Source: Gemmatimonadales bacterium (GTDB lineage Bacteria > Krumholzibacteriota > Krumholzibacteriia > LZORAL124-64-63). From it: 64,000 nt of DNA. The notes under the pieces are model-generated. The model saw only the letters and a program-made list of their open reading frames with translations. It was not told the DNA's origin and ran no database searches. Below, in pieces: positions 10,352 through 20,318 of this stretch. Each line of letters starts with the position of its first letter. The stretch's first letter is position 1. The position numbers and the translations under genes are program-made. The stretch spans positions 1-64,000 of the forward strand of contig JAHOYV010000070.1 in NCBI GenBank assembly GCA_019038745.1, written 5' to 3'.

Positions 10352-11368
10352 TCAGGATCTTCCGTCCGTGATCCCGGCTGAATCAAACGCCTCTACGATC
10401 CGGCGCACCAGAGGATGCCGTACAACATCCCGGCCGTCCAGATCAACAAAACGAACCCCGTCGATTTCGTTCAGTATCTCCCGCACATGCACCAGGCCCG
10501 AGCGACTGCCCACATCCAGATCGATCTGGGTAATGTCCCCGGTAACCACCGCCCGGGACTGAAGACCCAACCGGGTCAGGAACATTTTCATCTGCCCGAC
10601 GGTTGTGTTCTGTGCTTCGTCCAGAATCACGAAGGCGTTGTTGAGGGTTCTACCCCTCATGTACCCCAAGGGTGAAGCCTCGATGACCCCGCTGGCCAGC
10701 AGGCGAGTAATCTTGGCAGCGCCCACGATGTCTGAAAGTGAATCGAACAGCGGTCGCATGTAGGGATGAATTTTTTCCTGCATGTCACCCGGCAAAAACC
10801 CCAACTGCTCTCCGGCCTCAACGGCGGGCCGAACCAGAATAATCCTGTCGACAAGTTGCCGATCCAGATAGTCCATCGCCATGACCACGGCCAGGAATGT
10901 CTTGCCGGTACCAGCCGGCCCGACGGCGAAAACGACATCGTTATCCCGGACTGCATCGACGAAGCGTTGCTGGCCCGAGGTTTTGACCCGCACCGATTGC
11001 CGCGTGCTGCCGGAGTACAGGATGGGCTCTGAAGTTCCATCGAAGGGAAGCTCTCCGGACTTTGGCGCGGAGGCCCGGTCCCACAAATAGCCGATGGTAA
11101 CCTGGTCTATCCGCTGACCGTTTTTGACCCTATCGATCAGATCCTCCACAACACTCACAACGGCCTCCACCACCTGAGGCGGACTATCGGGTAAGCCCTC
11201 GATCAACATGCGATGTCCCCGCACAGTCAAGGTGCCGCCAAACCGCGCCTCCAGGAAACGGAGGTTCTCATCCCTGACGCCCAGGAGGGAGAGTTGGTCA
11301 ACCCCCTCCAGATTCAGATTCTGCCGGCAGACCCCGCGTGGCCCGCTTGAAGGTGAACTCGAACTCAT
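10352..11368 (-). CDS. PhoH family ATPase (PhoH-like/YbeZ)
   Basis: Cytoplasmic P-loop ATPase of the PhoH family, tied by genomic context to RNA metabolism with YbeY. In 338 residues there is an N-terminal KH-like region (about 20-85), Walker A GPAGTGKT at 150-157 and Walker B VILDEAQN at 247-254, with the family segment [18 protein letters not shown] between them. The start overlaps the aspS stop as ATGA. The phoH-pgpH-ybeY order is conserved in many phyla. Confidence 0.94.
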   Translation of the reverse strand: MSSSSPSSGPRGVCRQNLNLEGVDQLSLLGVRDENLRFLEARFGGTLTVRGHRMLIEGLPDSPPQVVEAVVSVVEDLIDRVKNGQRIDQVTIGYLWDRASAPKSGELPFDGTSEPILYSGSTRQSVRVKTSGQQRFVDAVRDNDVVFAVGPAGTGKTFLAVVMAMDYLDRQLVDRIILVRPAVEAGEQLGFLPGDMQEKIHPYMRPLFDSLSDIVGAAKITRLLASGVIEASPLGYMRGRTLNNAFVILDEAQNTTVGQMKMFLTRLGLQSRAVVTGDITQIDLDVGSRSGLVHVREILNEIDGVRFVDLDGRDVVRHPLVRRIVEAFDSAGITDGRS

Positions 11369-13155
11369 TGCCCATCCTTGGGGGAATCGGGTACCCGGGG
11401 AAGGATCTGCAGATTCAGCTCCTTCAACTGGGCTCCGCTGATCGCACCGGGGCTTCCATCCAGAGGTGAAGCGGCCAGGGTCGTCTTGGGAAAAGCGATA
11501 ACCTCCCGCAACGAGGGACTCCTGGTCAGGAGCATTATGATCCGGTCCAGGCCCAAGGCTATGCCACCGTGCGGTGGCGTTCCGTAGCCCAGCGCCTCAA
11601 GAAAGAAACCGAATTTAGGCAGATACTCCTGCGACTCCATTCCCACGATCCGGAAGATCCTCTCCTGCAGATCACGCTGGTGGATCCGGATACTTCCGGA
11701 GCCCAACTCAACCCCGTTGCAAACCAGGTCGTAAAGCTGGGCGCGGGCCCGGCCGGGATCCTCCTCAAGGCCGTCCATGTCCTCGGGTCTCGGTTGAGTG
11801 AACATGTGGTGGCAGGCTGTCCAACCTCCGGTTTTCTCATCCTGCTCGAACATCGGGAAATTTCGGACCCAGGCCAAGGCCCAGGTGTCCTTCGGAATCC
11901 AGTCTGCCCGCTTGGAAATCTCAAGCCGCAGGGCACCCAAGGCAGCAACAGCCATCTTCCACTTACCGGCCACGAATAGAAGCAGGTCGCCTTCGCGACA
12001 TTGGGTACGCTCCTGCAGGGCACTTTGGAAATCTTCACCCAGGAATTTGGCGATCCCGGTGTCGAAACCGTCGGCAGTCACCTTGACTCGTGCCAGTCCG
12101 GCCGCACCACGATCCTTGACAAATTCCTCCAGTTCATCCACCTGCTTCCTGCTCCACCCGGCCAACTGGGTAGCGCACAGACACCGAACGGTCCCTCCCT
12201 CGGCCACGGTTTTCTCGAAGACACCGAAACCACAGCCGGGGACCAAGTCGTCCAGGGAATGAATCGGGCAGTTGAAACGCAGATCCGGCTTGTCGGAGCC
12301 ATACAGATTCATTGCATCGTCGTAGGAAATCCTGGGAAAAGGAGTCGGCAAAGTCACCCCGGCCGCTTCGGAAAAAACAGCGGACATCAACTCTTCGACA
12401 ACCTCGAACACTTCATTCTCGGTGACGAAGCTCATTTCCAGATCGATCTGCGTGTGCTCGGGCTGACGATCGCTCCGCAGATCCTCATCGCGGAGACAGC
12501 GTGCCAGTTGGAAATACCGATCCACCCCGCTGGTCATCAGGATCTGCTTGTACAGTTGGGGAGATTGCGGCAGGGCGTAGAATTCCCCGTGGTGTATACG
12601 ACTGGGAACCACATAGTCCCGAGCTCCCTCGGGAGTGGTTTTGATCAACAATGGCGTTTCTATCTCCAGGAATTCCTGGTCGGATAGGTAACGCCTGGCC
12701 GCCTGGGAAGCCAGATGGCGGACCAGGAGGTTGTGGGCCATGACCGGATGGCGCAGGTGGATATATCTGTGCTTGAGCCGAAGCTCCTCGGTGGCTTTTT
12801 CGGCCTGATCGATTTGAAAAGGCAACGGGGCGGCGGGGTTTAATATCCGCACCTCGGAAGCAACCACCTCGATGCTGCCGGAGGCCTTGTCGGGGTTGAT
12901 CATGTCCGCGGGTCTGAGGCGAACCTTGCCGGTGATTCCCAGAACGGATTCCAACTTGAAGTCCTTGGAAATCTGCAGGGGTTCGCCATCCTCGAAAACA
13001 ACCTGCACGTTGCCGTAGCGGTCACGAAGATCCACGAAAACGACTCCGCCCAGATCCCGGATCCGGGCAGCCCAACCGGCCAATTTGATTTCCTGCCCCA
13101 CGTGACTTTCAGTGACGTGTCCGCAGCGATGAGTTCGGTAGCACTCGTTGCTCAT
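11365..13155 (-). CDS. aspS: Aspartyl-tRNA synthetase
   Basis: Class II synthetase that charges tRNA-Asp. It has the bacterial layout in 596 residues: OB-fold anticodon domain (about 1-105), catalytic core with motif 2 around [19 protein letters not shown], the bacterial GAD insertion (about 290-420) and motif 3 [10 protein letters not shown]. Whether it is discriminating or also charges tRNA-Asn cannot be told here. A TTG three codons upstream (13164) overlaps the hisS stop, but GGAAGG lies nine bases before the ATG at 13155, so I prefer that start. It sits between hisS and phoH. Confidence 0.96.
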   Translation of the reverse strand: MSNECYRTHRCGHVTESHVGQEIKLAGWAARIRDLGGVVFVDLRDRYGNVQVVFEDGEPLQISKDFKLESVLGITGKVRLRPADMINPDKASGSIEVVASEVRILNPAAPLPFQIDQAEKATEELRLKHRYIHLRHPVMAHNLLVRHLASQAARRYLSDQEFLEIETPLLIKTTPEGARDYVVPSRIHHGEFYALPQSPQLYKQILMTSGVDRYFQLARCLRDEDLRSDRQPEHTQIDLEMSFVTENEVFEVVEELMSAVFSEAAGVTLPTPFPRISYDDAMNLYGSDKPDLRFNCPIHSLDDLVPGCGFGVFEKTVAEGGTVRCLCATQLAGWSRKQVDELEEFVKDRGAAGLARVKVTADGFDTGIAKFLGEDFQSALQERTQCREGDLLLFVAGKWKMAVAALGALRLEISKRADWIPKDTWALAWVRNFPMFEQDEKTGGWTACHHMFTQPRPEDMDGLEEDPGRARAQLYDLVCNGVELGSGSIRIHQRDLQERIFRIVGMESQEYLPKFGFFLEALGYGTPPHGGIALGLDRIIMLLTRSPSLREVIAFPKTTLAASPLDGSPGAISGAQLKELNLQILPRVPDSPKDGQ

Positions 13156-13160
13156 TTGTT

Positions 13161-14435
13161 TCAACCTTCCAGGGCCTTTCTGACCACGGCCAGCAATTCG
13201 CCGCGGTCCACCGGGTTCTGTTCCCCATTTTCAAGATTTTTCATTTGCAGGGAACCGGTGGCCAGTTCCTCCTGGCCAACGATCAAGAGAATCTTGGCCC
13301 CCCGCAGATTGGCCGACTTCGCCTGTGCTTTCAACGAACGTCCCGACGTATCCACCTCAAGGCGGCAGAACCCCCTCAATAGATCAGAGGCTACCAGTCC
13401 ATAGCGCTCGGCGCCGTCGCCCCGACAGGCTACATACACATCAACTTTTGATTGGCGGGAGCGTTGAGGATCTATCGGATCATCGTTCAGGTGCAGCAGG
13501 GTCCTCTCGATTCCGATTGAGAAACCCACCGCCGGAGTGGCCGGCCCCCCGCATTGCTCCACCAGATAATCATACCGCCCGCCTCCGGCCAGACTGCTGG
13601 TCTTCCGGCCGGCCTGGGCCTTGATCTCGAATGTAGTCCGGCAATAATAATCAAGCCCCCGTACGAGGCTCGGGTCCTCCTGATTGGGTACTTCCATCTC
13701 GTCAAGGGTTCCCCGAACGGTTTGGAAATGTTCCTTGCAACTCCCGCACAGCATGGAGGAAATTGGCTTGAAACCAGCCAAAAGTTCCTGGACTCCTTCG
13801 TCCTTGGCGTCAAACAACCGTAAAGGATTGATGTCCAACCGGGCCTGCATCGGAGGGGGAATCCGGTCCAGATTGTCATTAAGAAATTTCTTCAGGTCAT
13901 CAACGTAAGCCGGTCGACATTCAGGACATCCGATACTGTTAACGCTCACTGTCAATCCCTGGGCATCTACCGCGTCGAACAGAGCCATGGCGGTGTGAAT
14001 CACTTCAGCATCCAGGACCGGACTGGGCGAGCCAATGGCTTCTACTCCGATCTGGTGAAACTGACGATACCGCCCGGCCTGAGGTCTGTCGTGACGAAAC
14101 ATGGGGCCCATGTAATAAAACTTCATGGTCCCGGGTTGGCGAGTGAGCCCGTTCTCCAAATAGGCCCTAACAACCGAAGCCGTCATCTCGGGCCGCAGGG
14201 TAAGACTATCTCCACCCTTTGATTCGAAGGTATACATCTCCTTGTCGACGATGTCGGTCCCTTGACCCACCGAGCGGAGAAACAGGGCAGTCGGCTCAAT
14301 TATCGGGGTGCGGATCTCTCCGTACCCGTACCGGGCCAGCACCTCGGCCCAGCGATCCTCGCACCAACGCCAGCGTTCAACCTCTTCCAGGAGGATATCC
14401 CGAGTGCCCTTGAGCCTGCGAAACTTGATGTTCAT
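13161..14435 (-). CDS. hisS: Histidyl-tRNA synthetase
   Basis: Class II synthetase for tRNA-His. The 424-residue protein shows GTRDIL near the N-terminus, motif 2 in the region [20 protein letters not shown], the histidine-binding segment [26 protein letters not shown], and a C-terminal anticodon-binding domain (about 330-424). The ATG follows GGGAAG. The hisS-aspS pair is common in bacteria. The 96-bp gap upstream holds no recognisable promoter, so it is probably read through from the ybbR side. Confidence 0.96.
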   Translation of the reverse strand: MNIKFRRLKGTRDILLEEVERWRWCEDRWAEVLARYGYGEIRTPIIEPTALFLRSVGQGTDIVDKEMYTFESKGGDSLTLRPEMTASVVRAYLENGLTRQPGTMKFYYMGPMFRHDRPQAGRYRQFHQIGVEAIGSPSPVLDAEVIHTAMALFDAVDAQGLTVSVNSIGCPECRPAYVDDLKKFLNDNLDRIPPPMQARLDINPLRLFDAKDEGVQELLAGFKPISSMLCGSCKEHFQTVRGTLDEMEVPNQEDPSLVRGLDYYCRTTFEIKAQAGRKTSSLAGGGRYDYLVEQCGGPATPAVGFSIGIERTLLHLNDDPIDPQRSRQSKVDVYVACRGDGAERYGLVASDLLRGFCRLEVDTSGRSLKAQAKSANLRGAKILLIVGQEELATGSLQMKNLENGEQNPVDRGELLAVVRKALEG

Positions 14436-14531
14436 GTTTTTCTTCCCAACTCCGATTCTTTCTGAACTATCATCTAGGGATTGCCCGGACCCGATAACCC
14501 CGAGTCATGGCCAACGAGCCGACAATATGTG

Positions 14532-15533
14532 TCACGGCCCCTCCAGAGGCCAGCGCCCCGGAAAACTTCCCCGAACCAGATCCAGATCCGGACCAACCAG
14601 CAGATTGAAACCGGATAAGTGGACACCAGACAAACCCCGCATCAAAGCCCCCGATTCGGGCGAATCTCCGTCATTGGGGCGACCCAGTCGGGTAAGCTCT
14701 CTGCTCAGGCCAAGAAGCCTCCCGGTTGGAATATCCTGGGAGACAAACAAAACCAGATCCGGCACGGGCCCCGTCACGATCTCAACACCCCATTCTTCCT
14801 CGGATAATAATCCTTCAGCGAAGAACCGCTCGGCATCCCACTGCCGCACCAGGGCGAAATCGAAACAACCCAACCTCAAGGAATGCAGGACGGGACTGTG
14901 GTCGTAGGGATCAGGACCAAACGTGAAGCCGGTTGGTTTTACCGCCGAGCCAGCGGAATCGGCACGCAGGGGTCCCGTCGCGGTCAAGGAAAGTGAATCA
15001 CCGAAAATTATTCTCTCGGTCCTGGTCAACCAGGGAGCTTTCTGGAACCCAACTGATCGTTTATAAACCAGAACGCCCCGAGGTCTGAGATTCCTGGGGG
15101 CCGTACGACGACCGGCAACCAGGGGAATAAATCGTTCCGAGTCCAGGGTAAGCCCCAACCCATCGGGACAAATCACAAAATCGGCGCCGAAACCAAGTTG
15201 AGCCTGAAACACTGCGACGTCCCGCGTCATAACCAGGTTCAGGGAATGACCCGATGCCTTGGCCAAAAAATCCGTAAGCGGGTGAAAGAGGGCCACCTCG
15301 CGGTCTTTCCCTCCAGCCGGATCAAAAACCAGACAAACACCATGAAAGTGGGTCTCCGGTGCACCCGGCCACAAAACTGCTCCCAGGGCCAACAGAAGTA
15401 CCATGGCTGCCGCCAAGGCCGAAACCCGATGACCTGAAGACCATAGCGGTAACGCCCTGCGGACTGAATTCGAGACCATCCCGCGTGCCTCGTGAGAACT
15501 TTCAGAGGAGGAGTTCATCGATCCATCACTCAC
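14532..15533 (-). CDS. Membrane-anchored PhnD-like substrate-binding protein
   Basis: It resembles the periplasmic binding proteins of phosphate/phosphite/phosphonate ABC transporters (PhnD superfamily). Supporting segments are an early strand with FHPLTDFLAKASGHSLNL, the pattern FGADFVICPDGLGL and the late PDLVLFVSQDIPTGRLLGL. A hydrophobic stretch near residues 34-52 without a lipobox looks like an uncleaved anchor. No permease or ATPase gene is nearby; it is wedged between a YbbR-like gene and hisS, so it may be a sensor or an orphan domain rather than a transporter part. The start is a choice between GTG at 15533 (AGGGGG six bases upstream, overlap of 8 with the previous gene) and ATG at 15518; I prefer the GTG. 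The ligand is unknown. Confidence 0.65.
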   Translation of the reverse strand: MSDGSMNSSSESSHEARGMVSNSVRRALPLWSSGHRVSALAAAMVLLLALGAVLWPGAPETHFHGVCLVFDPAGGKDREVALFHPLTDFLAKASGHSLNLVMTRDVAVFQAQLGFGADFVICPDGLGLTLDSERFIPLVAGRRTAPRNLRPRGVLVYKRSVGFQKAPWLTRTERIIFGDSLSLTATGPLRADSAGSAVKPTGFTFGPDPYDHSPVLHSLRLGCFDFALVRQWDAERFFAEGLLSEEEWGVEIVTGPVPDLVLFVSQDIPTGRLLGLSRELTRLGRPNDGDSPESGALMRGLSGVHLSGFNLLVGPDLDLVRGSFPGRWPLEGP

Positions 15534-16500
15534 CCGAGGCCCCCTGTTCGCGACCTTCAATCCCTGTCCCTTCATCCGGCTGCTCCCGAGGCGGATCCCC
15601 GACGATGACCTGGAATTCTGCCGGCTCCAAACGAATGACTGTCAACCAGGAGGGATGATCGACTTGTCCGGAAAGTTCATACACACCCTCGTCCCGACTG
15701 CCGACCGGCACCGTGATCAAGAAGCGGGACTTGGTCAAGGCAAGGACCGAATCAACCACTCCCCGCACCATAATGTCAGCTACCGGGGGAGAGACTCCGA
15801 CCTCTGGCCTTCCCGCATCGACCAGAGGGATCACCGGAATGTTGGCCAAGGTGCGATCCTCCAGCCGCCCGACATTCAACACCGCGCGTACGGTCGCCTC
15901 AGCCAGTTCCAACTCTCCGTGGGGTACAACCAGCGCTACGGATGATTCTTCCCATGCCGAGACACCGCTCAAATCCACCGGAACTGTCCGAATCACCGGG
16001 TCGTCGGTAAAGAATCGCTCCGGCCCCGAAACCAGAACCGAATCCGGGGTGACGGAGGGTGCCTCATAAAAAGCGAACTCGGGTTGCAGGGAGTTCTTTG
16101 TCACCAATTCCACAGGGAATCGGCGTTCGACCTGATTATCGATCTGCAGCCGCAACAGGACGGGAGGAGTAATTCCAACAACCGCCAAATCGGTAAATAC
16201 ATCGGATTTTGCCAATGGATAGGAAAAGGAAGGGCCCGGTTCCAAGCCCGCAAAGTTGATCCGAACTTCGCCAATGTATCGATTGAAGTACCGGTGAGTC
16301 AGCAGGAGCAGCTTGTTGCTCCGAACTACTACGTCCACCTGGGGTGGAATTTGGCTTCCGGCCAAAGTAAGTTTTTCATCAAGCCCCACAACCCGAAGGG
16401 GTAGGGTGGTACTCTGCTCCACGACAGACGTCGTCGCCACTTGGACCCAGATCAGGACCGAAGCCACCAGACAACTTATTTTTAGCCCGATCCGGTTCAT
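15526..16500 (-). CDS. YbbR-like domain protein (possible CdaR)
   Basis: Exported or membrane-anchored protein with one N-terminal helix (about 5-25) followed by repeated beta-rich segments of about 80 residues, which fits YbbR-like repeats. In Firmicutes the YbbR protein CdaR regulates the cyclic-di-AMP cyclase CdaA encoded next to it; here no cyclase is adjacent. The call rests on the overall pattern (LPLRVVGLDEKL, PPQVDVVVRSNK, VSGPERFF-type turns) and on the PgpH-like hydrolase in the same block. The ATG overlaps the amidase stop as ATGA. Moderate confidence. Confidence 0.65.
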   Translation of the reverse strand: MNRIGLKISCLVASVLIWVQVATTSVVEQSTTLPLRVVGLDEKLTLAGSQIPPQVDVVVRSNKLLLLTHRYFNRYIGEVRINFAGLEPGPSFSYPLAKSDVFTDLAVVGITPPVLLRLQIDNQVERRFPVELVTKNSLQPEFAFYEAPSVTPDSVLVSGPERFFTDDPVIRTVPVDLSGVSAWEESSVALVVPHGELELAEATVRAVLNVGRLEDRTLANIPVIPLVDAGRPEVGVSPPVADIMVRGVVDSVLALTKSRFLITVPVGSRDEGVYELSGQVDHPSWLTVIRLEPAEFQVIVGDPPREQPDEGTGIEGREQGASGE

Positions 16501-17876
16501 TGGACGTTATGGACCTCCGGTAAGCGAAGCAACTGACCTACCACGATGGCCTGGGTCCGAAGATTGTTCCGTCGGGAAATCTCTCCCACGGTTGTCCTGT
16601 TATTCCGAGCCAGTTTCCACAAGCTGTCACCCCGAGCCACCCGGTATTGCCGAGTCCAAGTGTTGCTGGGTTCAAGACCCAGTGAAGCAATAGCCGGCTC
16701 GTCGCGCCGCCATTTCAAAATCCCCTCAACCAGATTGGAAGCCATCTTCCGCCGCCATGAGGGACTTTTAATCAGAGCGAGATCCTTCTGGTTTGTCAGA
16801 TAACCGACTTCCACCAGAGCCGAAGGCATGGCCAGGGATCGCAACACCTGGAACCTGGCCTGTTTCACCTTACGTCCCCCGATCAGTCCGCTGGCCTTTG
16901 TAACCGACAACAATCCCTCTGCCAAACGACCCGATTCATGCAGCACCTGGGTCATCCGCAGATCCATGAGGATGTTCATGACCATATCCGGATGGTGTCC
17001 TTTGGGATCCAGACCCACCATATCGGCGGCGTTTTCCTTGTCGGCCAATTCGCGAGCTTCCCGGTCCGTGGCCCCTTGAAGGGACAGGAAATAGACTTCC
17101 ATTCCCGAAACCGAGGATTTTCGGTGCGTGTTGCAATGGATCGACAAAAACAGATCGCCATCCTCCTCGGAAGCTATTTCAACTCGCCGACCGAGATTGG
17201 GGTAGTAATCCGTCTTCCGGGTCAGGACTGCACGATAACCCGGGACCTGATTGATCAGACGGGCCATCTCTCGTGAGATATCAAACACCACGAATTTTTC
17301 CTGAATCCCTGGTCCTATTGCGCCCGGATCTATCCCCCCATGCCCCGGATCAATAATCACCGTAAAAGGGCGCTTGGAAGCGATTCTTCCCGTTGATGGA
17401 GTCTGATTCCACTTGGGCTGGGCGGAGGTGGCAGGCGATCCGGCAGGAAAAATATCCACTACAATACGGTCAGGCCGGCCATTACCCGCCGGCAAGGAAA
17501 AACTCTTGAGCCTGGATAGTCCAGTCAGATCCAGAACCACCTGGGCACGATTCCGGCCCCGGTTTTTACGAATCCTCCGAACCAGATCACCCTCCACCGC
17601 CATTGGATCAAGATCCCTGAATCGGGCCTGTCGGACATTGATGGCGATTCGCGCAGGATCGCGAACTTCCCTGACCTCGAAGGAAGAGGGGCCACTCAAA
17701 TCCAGAACGACCCGAGTATGATCCGGGCCGATAAAGTACCGAATTCTCTGAATCTCGAGCCCCGGAGTTACCGCCCCGACCCAACTAACCCAGAAAAAAC
17801 ACAGGAACAGAAACAGAGAGTACCCAGTTGCCAAAATCTGGGTTCTATGAATCCCCATATTGCCGGACTGCCACAT
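16497..17876 (-). CDS. N-acetylmuramoyl-L-alanine amidase (AMIN-Amidase_3-LysM)
   Basis: Exported zinc amidase that cuts the amide bond between muramic acid and the stem peptide, used in daughter-cell separation. In 459 residues: signal peptide (about 10-35), AMIN domain (about 38-130), Amidase_3 domain (about 165-385) and a C-terminal LysM (about 410-455, RVARGDSLWKLARNNRTT). Zinc and catalytic residues are visible in IDPGHGGIDPGAIG, in LSIHCNTHR and in the late Glu of ALVEVGYLTN. The ATG is preceded by AAGGAG at eight bases. It overlaps the YbbR-like gene. Confidence 0.95.
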   Translation of the reverse strand: MWQSGNMGIHRTQILATGYSLFLFLCFFWVSWVGAVTPGLEIQRIRYFIGPDHTRVVLDLSGPSSFEVREVRDPARIAINVRQARFRDLDPMAVEGDLVRRIRKNRGRNRAQVVLDLTGLSRLKSFSLPAGNGRPDRIVVDIFPAGSPATSAQPKWNQTPSTGRIASKRPFTVIIDPGHGGIDPGAIGPGIQEKFVVFDISREMARLINQVPGYRAVLTRKTDYYPNLGRRVEIASEEDGDLFLSIHCNTHRKSSVSGMEVYFLSLQGATDREARELADKENAADMVGLDPKGHHPDMVMNILMDLRMTQVLHESGRLAEGLLSVTKASGLIGGRKVKQARFQVLRSLAMPSALVEVGYLTNQKDLALIKSPSWRRKMASNLVEGILKWRRDEPAIASLGLEPSNTWTRQYRVARGDSLWKLARNNRTTVGEISRRNNLRTQAIVVGQLLRLPEVHNVQ

Positions 17877-18149
17877 TTAGGCCGCTCCTTCTTCGAGGAC
17901 ACACGTCCCCGAACCCAAGCCTGTTTAATGGAATCGGGTTGGGATCCCACCAGGCGACGACATGAAAGTCCGCTCTGAGACGCCCGGCTCCATCCAGCCG
18001 CCTAATATACATTACCAAGGCCAACTTATCATAGGATTCCTGGAATGCCAACAGGACATCGCCTGGAATCGAAAAAGATTAGCTCTAAAAAGCACGCTAC
18101 TCAATACGGAAAAAATGGGGATCAGGGAATCGAATCCGGAACCGGAAAT

Positions 18150-19094
18150 TCAACTTCTTGAGGCGTATGAATCCAGGATGTAGGAAATCGGATTGACAGC
18201 CCTACCTCCAATTCGGATCTCATAATGCAGATGGGGAGCAGTCGAGCGACCGCTGTTCCCTGATTTGGCGATGATCTGGCCCCTTTGAACCTGGGTTCCC
18301 TTTTTGACCAAGGCCTTGTCCAGGTGAGCGTATACCGTCATCACTCCATCGCCGTGATCGACCTTGACGACTCGGCCCAATCCGCGTTGTTGTTGGACGG
18401 CCACCACCACTCCGTCTCCTGTCACCCGAACTGGTGTTCCCAACCGAACGGAAAAATCGAGGCCCCTGTGAAAAGCCTGTTGGTTGGTGAAAGGATCTTT
18501 GCGTAATCCGAAACGAGAGCTCACCCATCCGACATCGACCGGCCGGATGGAAGGAATCCGGTCTCTGACCAATTCCCGGGCATCCAAAGTATCCAACATG
18601 GCCTGATAACCCTGGCGCTGGATCCTGGCCTGACGAACCATCCGTTGAAGTTCTTGACCAAGTTCCGCAAACCCGCCTTCGCCCTCCAGGACACTCTCCA
18701 AACCGGGTACTTCCGCATCTCCAAACTCAAAAGATCCCCTGCCTCCAACACCGGCTGCAAAGGTTTCCTCATCAACAGCGGGAAGATTTACCGCCAAAGC
18801 CACCTGGTTCTGTATCTGAAAAACGTTCTCTACCTCTGCACGAAGAGAGCCGACATCTGCTTCCATCACCTCTATTTGACCCACCAAGGCCCTATTTTCC
18901 CGTTGCAAACGGGAACCGCCTGGTAGCCAGCCACTACCCGTCCGGACTCCCAGGAAATACAGACTCGATAGTGCTCCCAAAAAAAGCACCACAACACAAC
19001 AACTCACAACCGCCCACCGGGAGATTTTGATTTGCCGTGTGGGACCGTAGTCCTCAGGCAAGTAAAGTAGGGTGTAGGATTTCTTCAACTTCAT
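18150..19094 (-). CDS. M23 family metallopeptidase
   Basis: Membrane-anchored LytM-type murein endopeptidase or activator. A single N-terminal helix (about 28-50) is followed by a coiled coil (about 62-95), a linker, and an M23 domain (about 190-305). Zinc ligands of an active enzyme are present: His209 and Asp213 (FHRGLDF) and the HLH at 288-290, with His257 in YAHL. The architecture resembles NlpD/MepM-like or EnvC-like proteins. It has its own promoter (19148-19175). It is followed by the amidase gene after 273 bp, and both probably act in cell-wall remodelling. Confidence 0.92.
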   Translation of the reverse strand: MKLKKSYTLLYLPEDYGPTRQIKISRWAVVSCCVVVLFLGALSSLYFLGVRTGSGWLPGGSRLQRENRALVGQIEVMEADVGSLRAEVENVFQIQNQVALAVNLPAVDEETFAAGVGGRGSFEFGDAEVPGLESVLEGEGGFAELGQELQRMVRQARIQRQGYQAMLDTLDARELVRDRIPSIRPVDVGWVSSRFGLRKDPFTNQQAFHRGLDFSVRLGTPVRVTGDGVVVAVQQQRGLGRVVKVDHGDGVMTVYAHLDKALVKKGTQVQRGQIIAKSGNSGRSTAPHLHYEIRIGGRAVNPISYILDSYASRS

Positions 19095-19147
19095 TTACAA
19101 AGCCTGACCGGAAATGGAATCTTCTATTCCAAGATTATTGTCCCCGC

Positions 19148-19175
19148 AATATATCCTCACGGCGGAGGATGTCAA
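19148..19175 (-). promoter_or_regulatory. Sigma-70-type promoter of the M23 peptidase gene
   Basis: Minus strand TTGACA, 16-bp spacer, TATATT; the predicted transcript starts about 47 bases before the ATG at 19094. The spacer contains the inverted repeat ATCCTC-N6-GAGGAT, which could be an operator. The -35 is perfect and the -10 has one mismatch. Confidence 0.7.
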
Positions 19176-19249
19176 CAGTCATCCGTGAACTCCATCAGGG
19201 TACAAAAACCAATCCGATCAAAGATTGTGCAAATACGGGGCCAAATTCA

Positions 19250-19287
19250 AAGAAAAACCCGAACCACCTACGTGGCCCGGGTTTGGG
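19250..19287 (-). terminator. Rho-independent terminator after the sigma factor gene
   Basis: On the minus strand AAACCCG pairs with CGGGTTT (19278-19284 with 19255-19261) with an inner CCAC/GTGG stem, followed by TTTTTCTTT. It lies about 55 bases after the sigma factor stop and separates it from the M23 gene promoter. Confidence 0.8.
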
Positions 19288-19338
19288 GACCTGGTCAAAA
19301 AATCCACTAATTATCCGCACGCATTAGGCACCTGAGGC

Positions 19339-20193
19339 CTAGTAATAATCGTACAGCAGGGCCTGGCCCTTTGAACTCCTCAGCTTAGTCAGGGATTTTT
19401 CCTTGATTTGCCGGATTCGTTCCCTGGTCAGCCCCATCCTCTGGCCAATTACCTGGAGGGTTTGCGCCTCCTCGAAACTCAGCCCGAAATATTGTACTAT
19501 AATCTGAGCTTCCCGATCCGACAGAACGCTCAAACACTTATGAACATCTTCGCTCAGACCTCGTCGCAAAACCTCGAAGTCCGGAGCAGGATGGCTGGTA
19601 TCCTCCAATACTTCGGAAAGAGGTCGATCGCTCCCAGCATCCCCGGTATCCTCCAGCCCCAGCTCAGTTCGATCGGAATTGATGGCATGGACAACATCGG
19701 AAACATTCAGATCCAGTCGCTCGGCAATCTGTTCAGGATTGGGATAAGGATTGCCCTCGTTTTGCAGGATACCTCGGGTCCGACCGATTTTTATCAGCAG
19801 AGCCGTCTGGTTTTGAGGCAAACGGATGGTGCGGGACTTGTCCAACAATGCTTGCATTATTGATTGCCGGATCCACCACACTGCGTACGAGATAAAGCGG
19901 AAACCCCGGTTTTCGTCGAATCGCCGTGAAGCCTTCAACAGCCCTAGATTGCCCTCGTTGATCAAATCGGAGAGCAGCAGGCCCTGATTGATGTAGCGTT
20001 TGGCGACCGAGACCACAAAACGCAAATTGGCTCGCACCAATTCCATCAGGGCTTCTTCATCACCAGTCCGAACACGGCGGGCCAGGGCCACCTCCTGCTC
20101 CCTGGTCAACAGGTCGTAGCGGTTAATGTCCCTGAAGTAGACTTCCAATCCCTTCTCGTGCATTGCCGGAAGGAAATTCTTTTTACCAGCCAC
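19339..20193 (-). CDS. RNA polymerase sigma factor, short SigA/RpoD type
   Basis: Sigma-70 family protein with regions 1.2 (VYFRDINRYDLLTREQE), 2 (NLRFVVSVAKRY through YAVWWIRQSI), 3 and 4 with the C-terminal helix-turn-helix (MGLTRERIRQIKEKSLTKLR). It lacks the long region 1.1, as do the ~285-residue primary sigma factors of Bacteroidota and relatives, so it may be the housekeeping factor; an RpoS-like group 2 factor is the alternative. I set the start at GTG 20193 because AAGGAGG sits six bases upstream; an in-frame ATG at 20226 has its purine stretch directly against the codon. A terminator follows at 19250-19287. Confidence 0.9.
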   Translation of the reverse strand: MAGKKNFLPAMHEKGLEVYFRDINRYDLLTREQEVALARRVRTGDEEALMELVRANLRFVVSVAKRYINQGLLLSDLINEGNLGLLKASRRFDENRGFRFISYAVWWIRQSIMQALLDKSRTIRLPQNQTALLIKIGRTRGILQNEGNPYPNPEQIAERLDLNVSDVVHAINSDRTELGLEDTGDAGSDRPLSEVLEDTSHPAPDFEVLRRGLSEDVHKCLSVLSDREAQIIVQYFGLSFEEAQTLQVIGQRMGLTRERIRQIKEKSLTKLRSSKGQALLYDYY

Positions 20194-20318
20194 AGGATTC
20201 CTCCTTGGCAACGTGGGGTTTGCCATTCCTTTGGCGGAATGGCGGCCCGGTCAAGCCGAGCGACCCGGCACCACCCGGGCCAAATCATTCACCGCTCTCC
20301 CTCAGGAGACGGATCGAC

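Noticed and set aside
17877-18149. Small plus-strand frame and promoter search in the 273-bp gap before the amidase gene
   Set aside because: No ribosome site or family features, and no -35/-10 pair with acceptable spacing.
20240-20285. GC-rich inverted repeat between the protease and sigma factor genes
   Set aside because: The stem is imperfect and there is no T-run; it may be mere GC-rich sequence.
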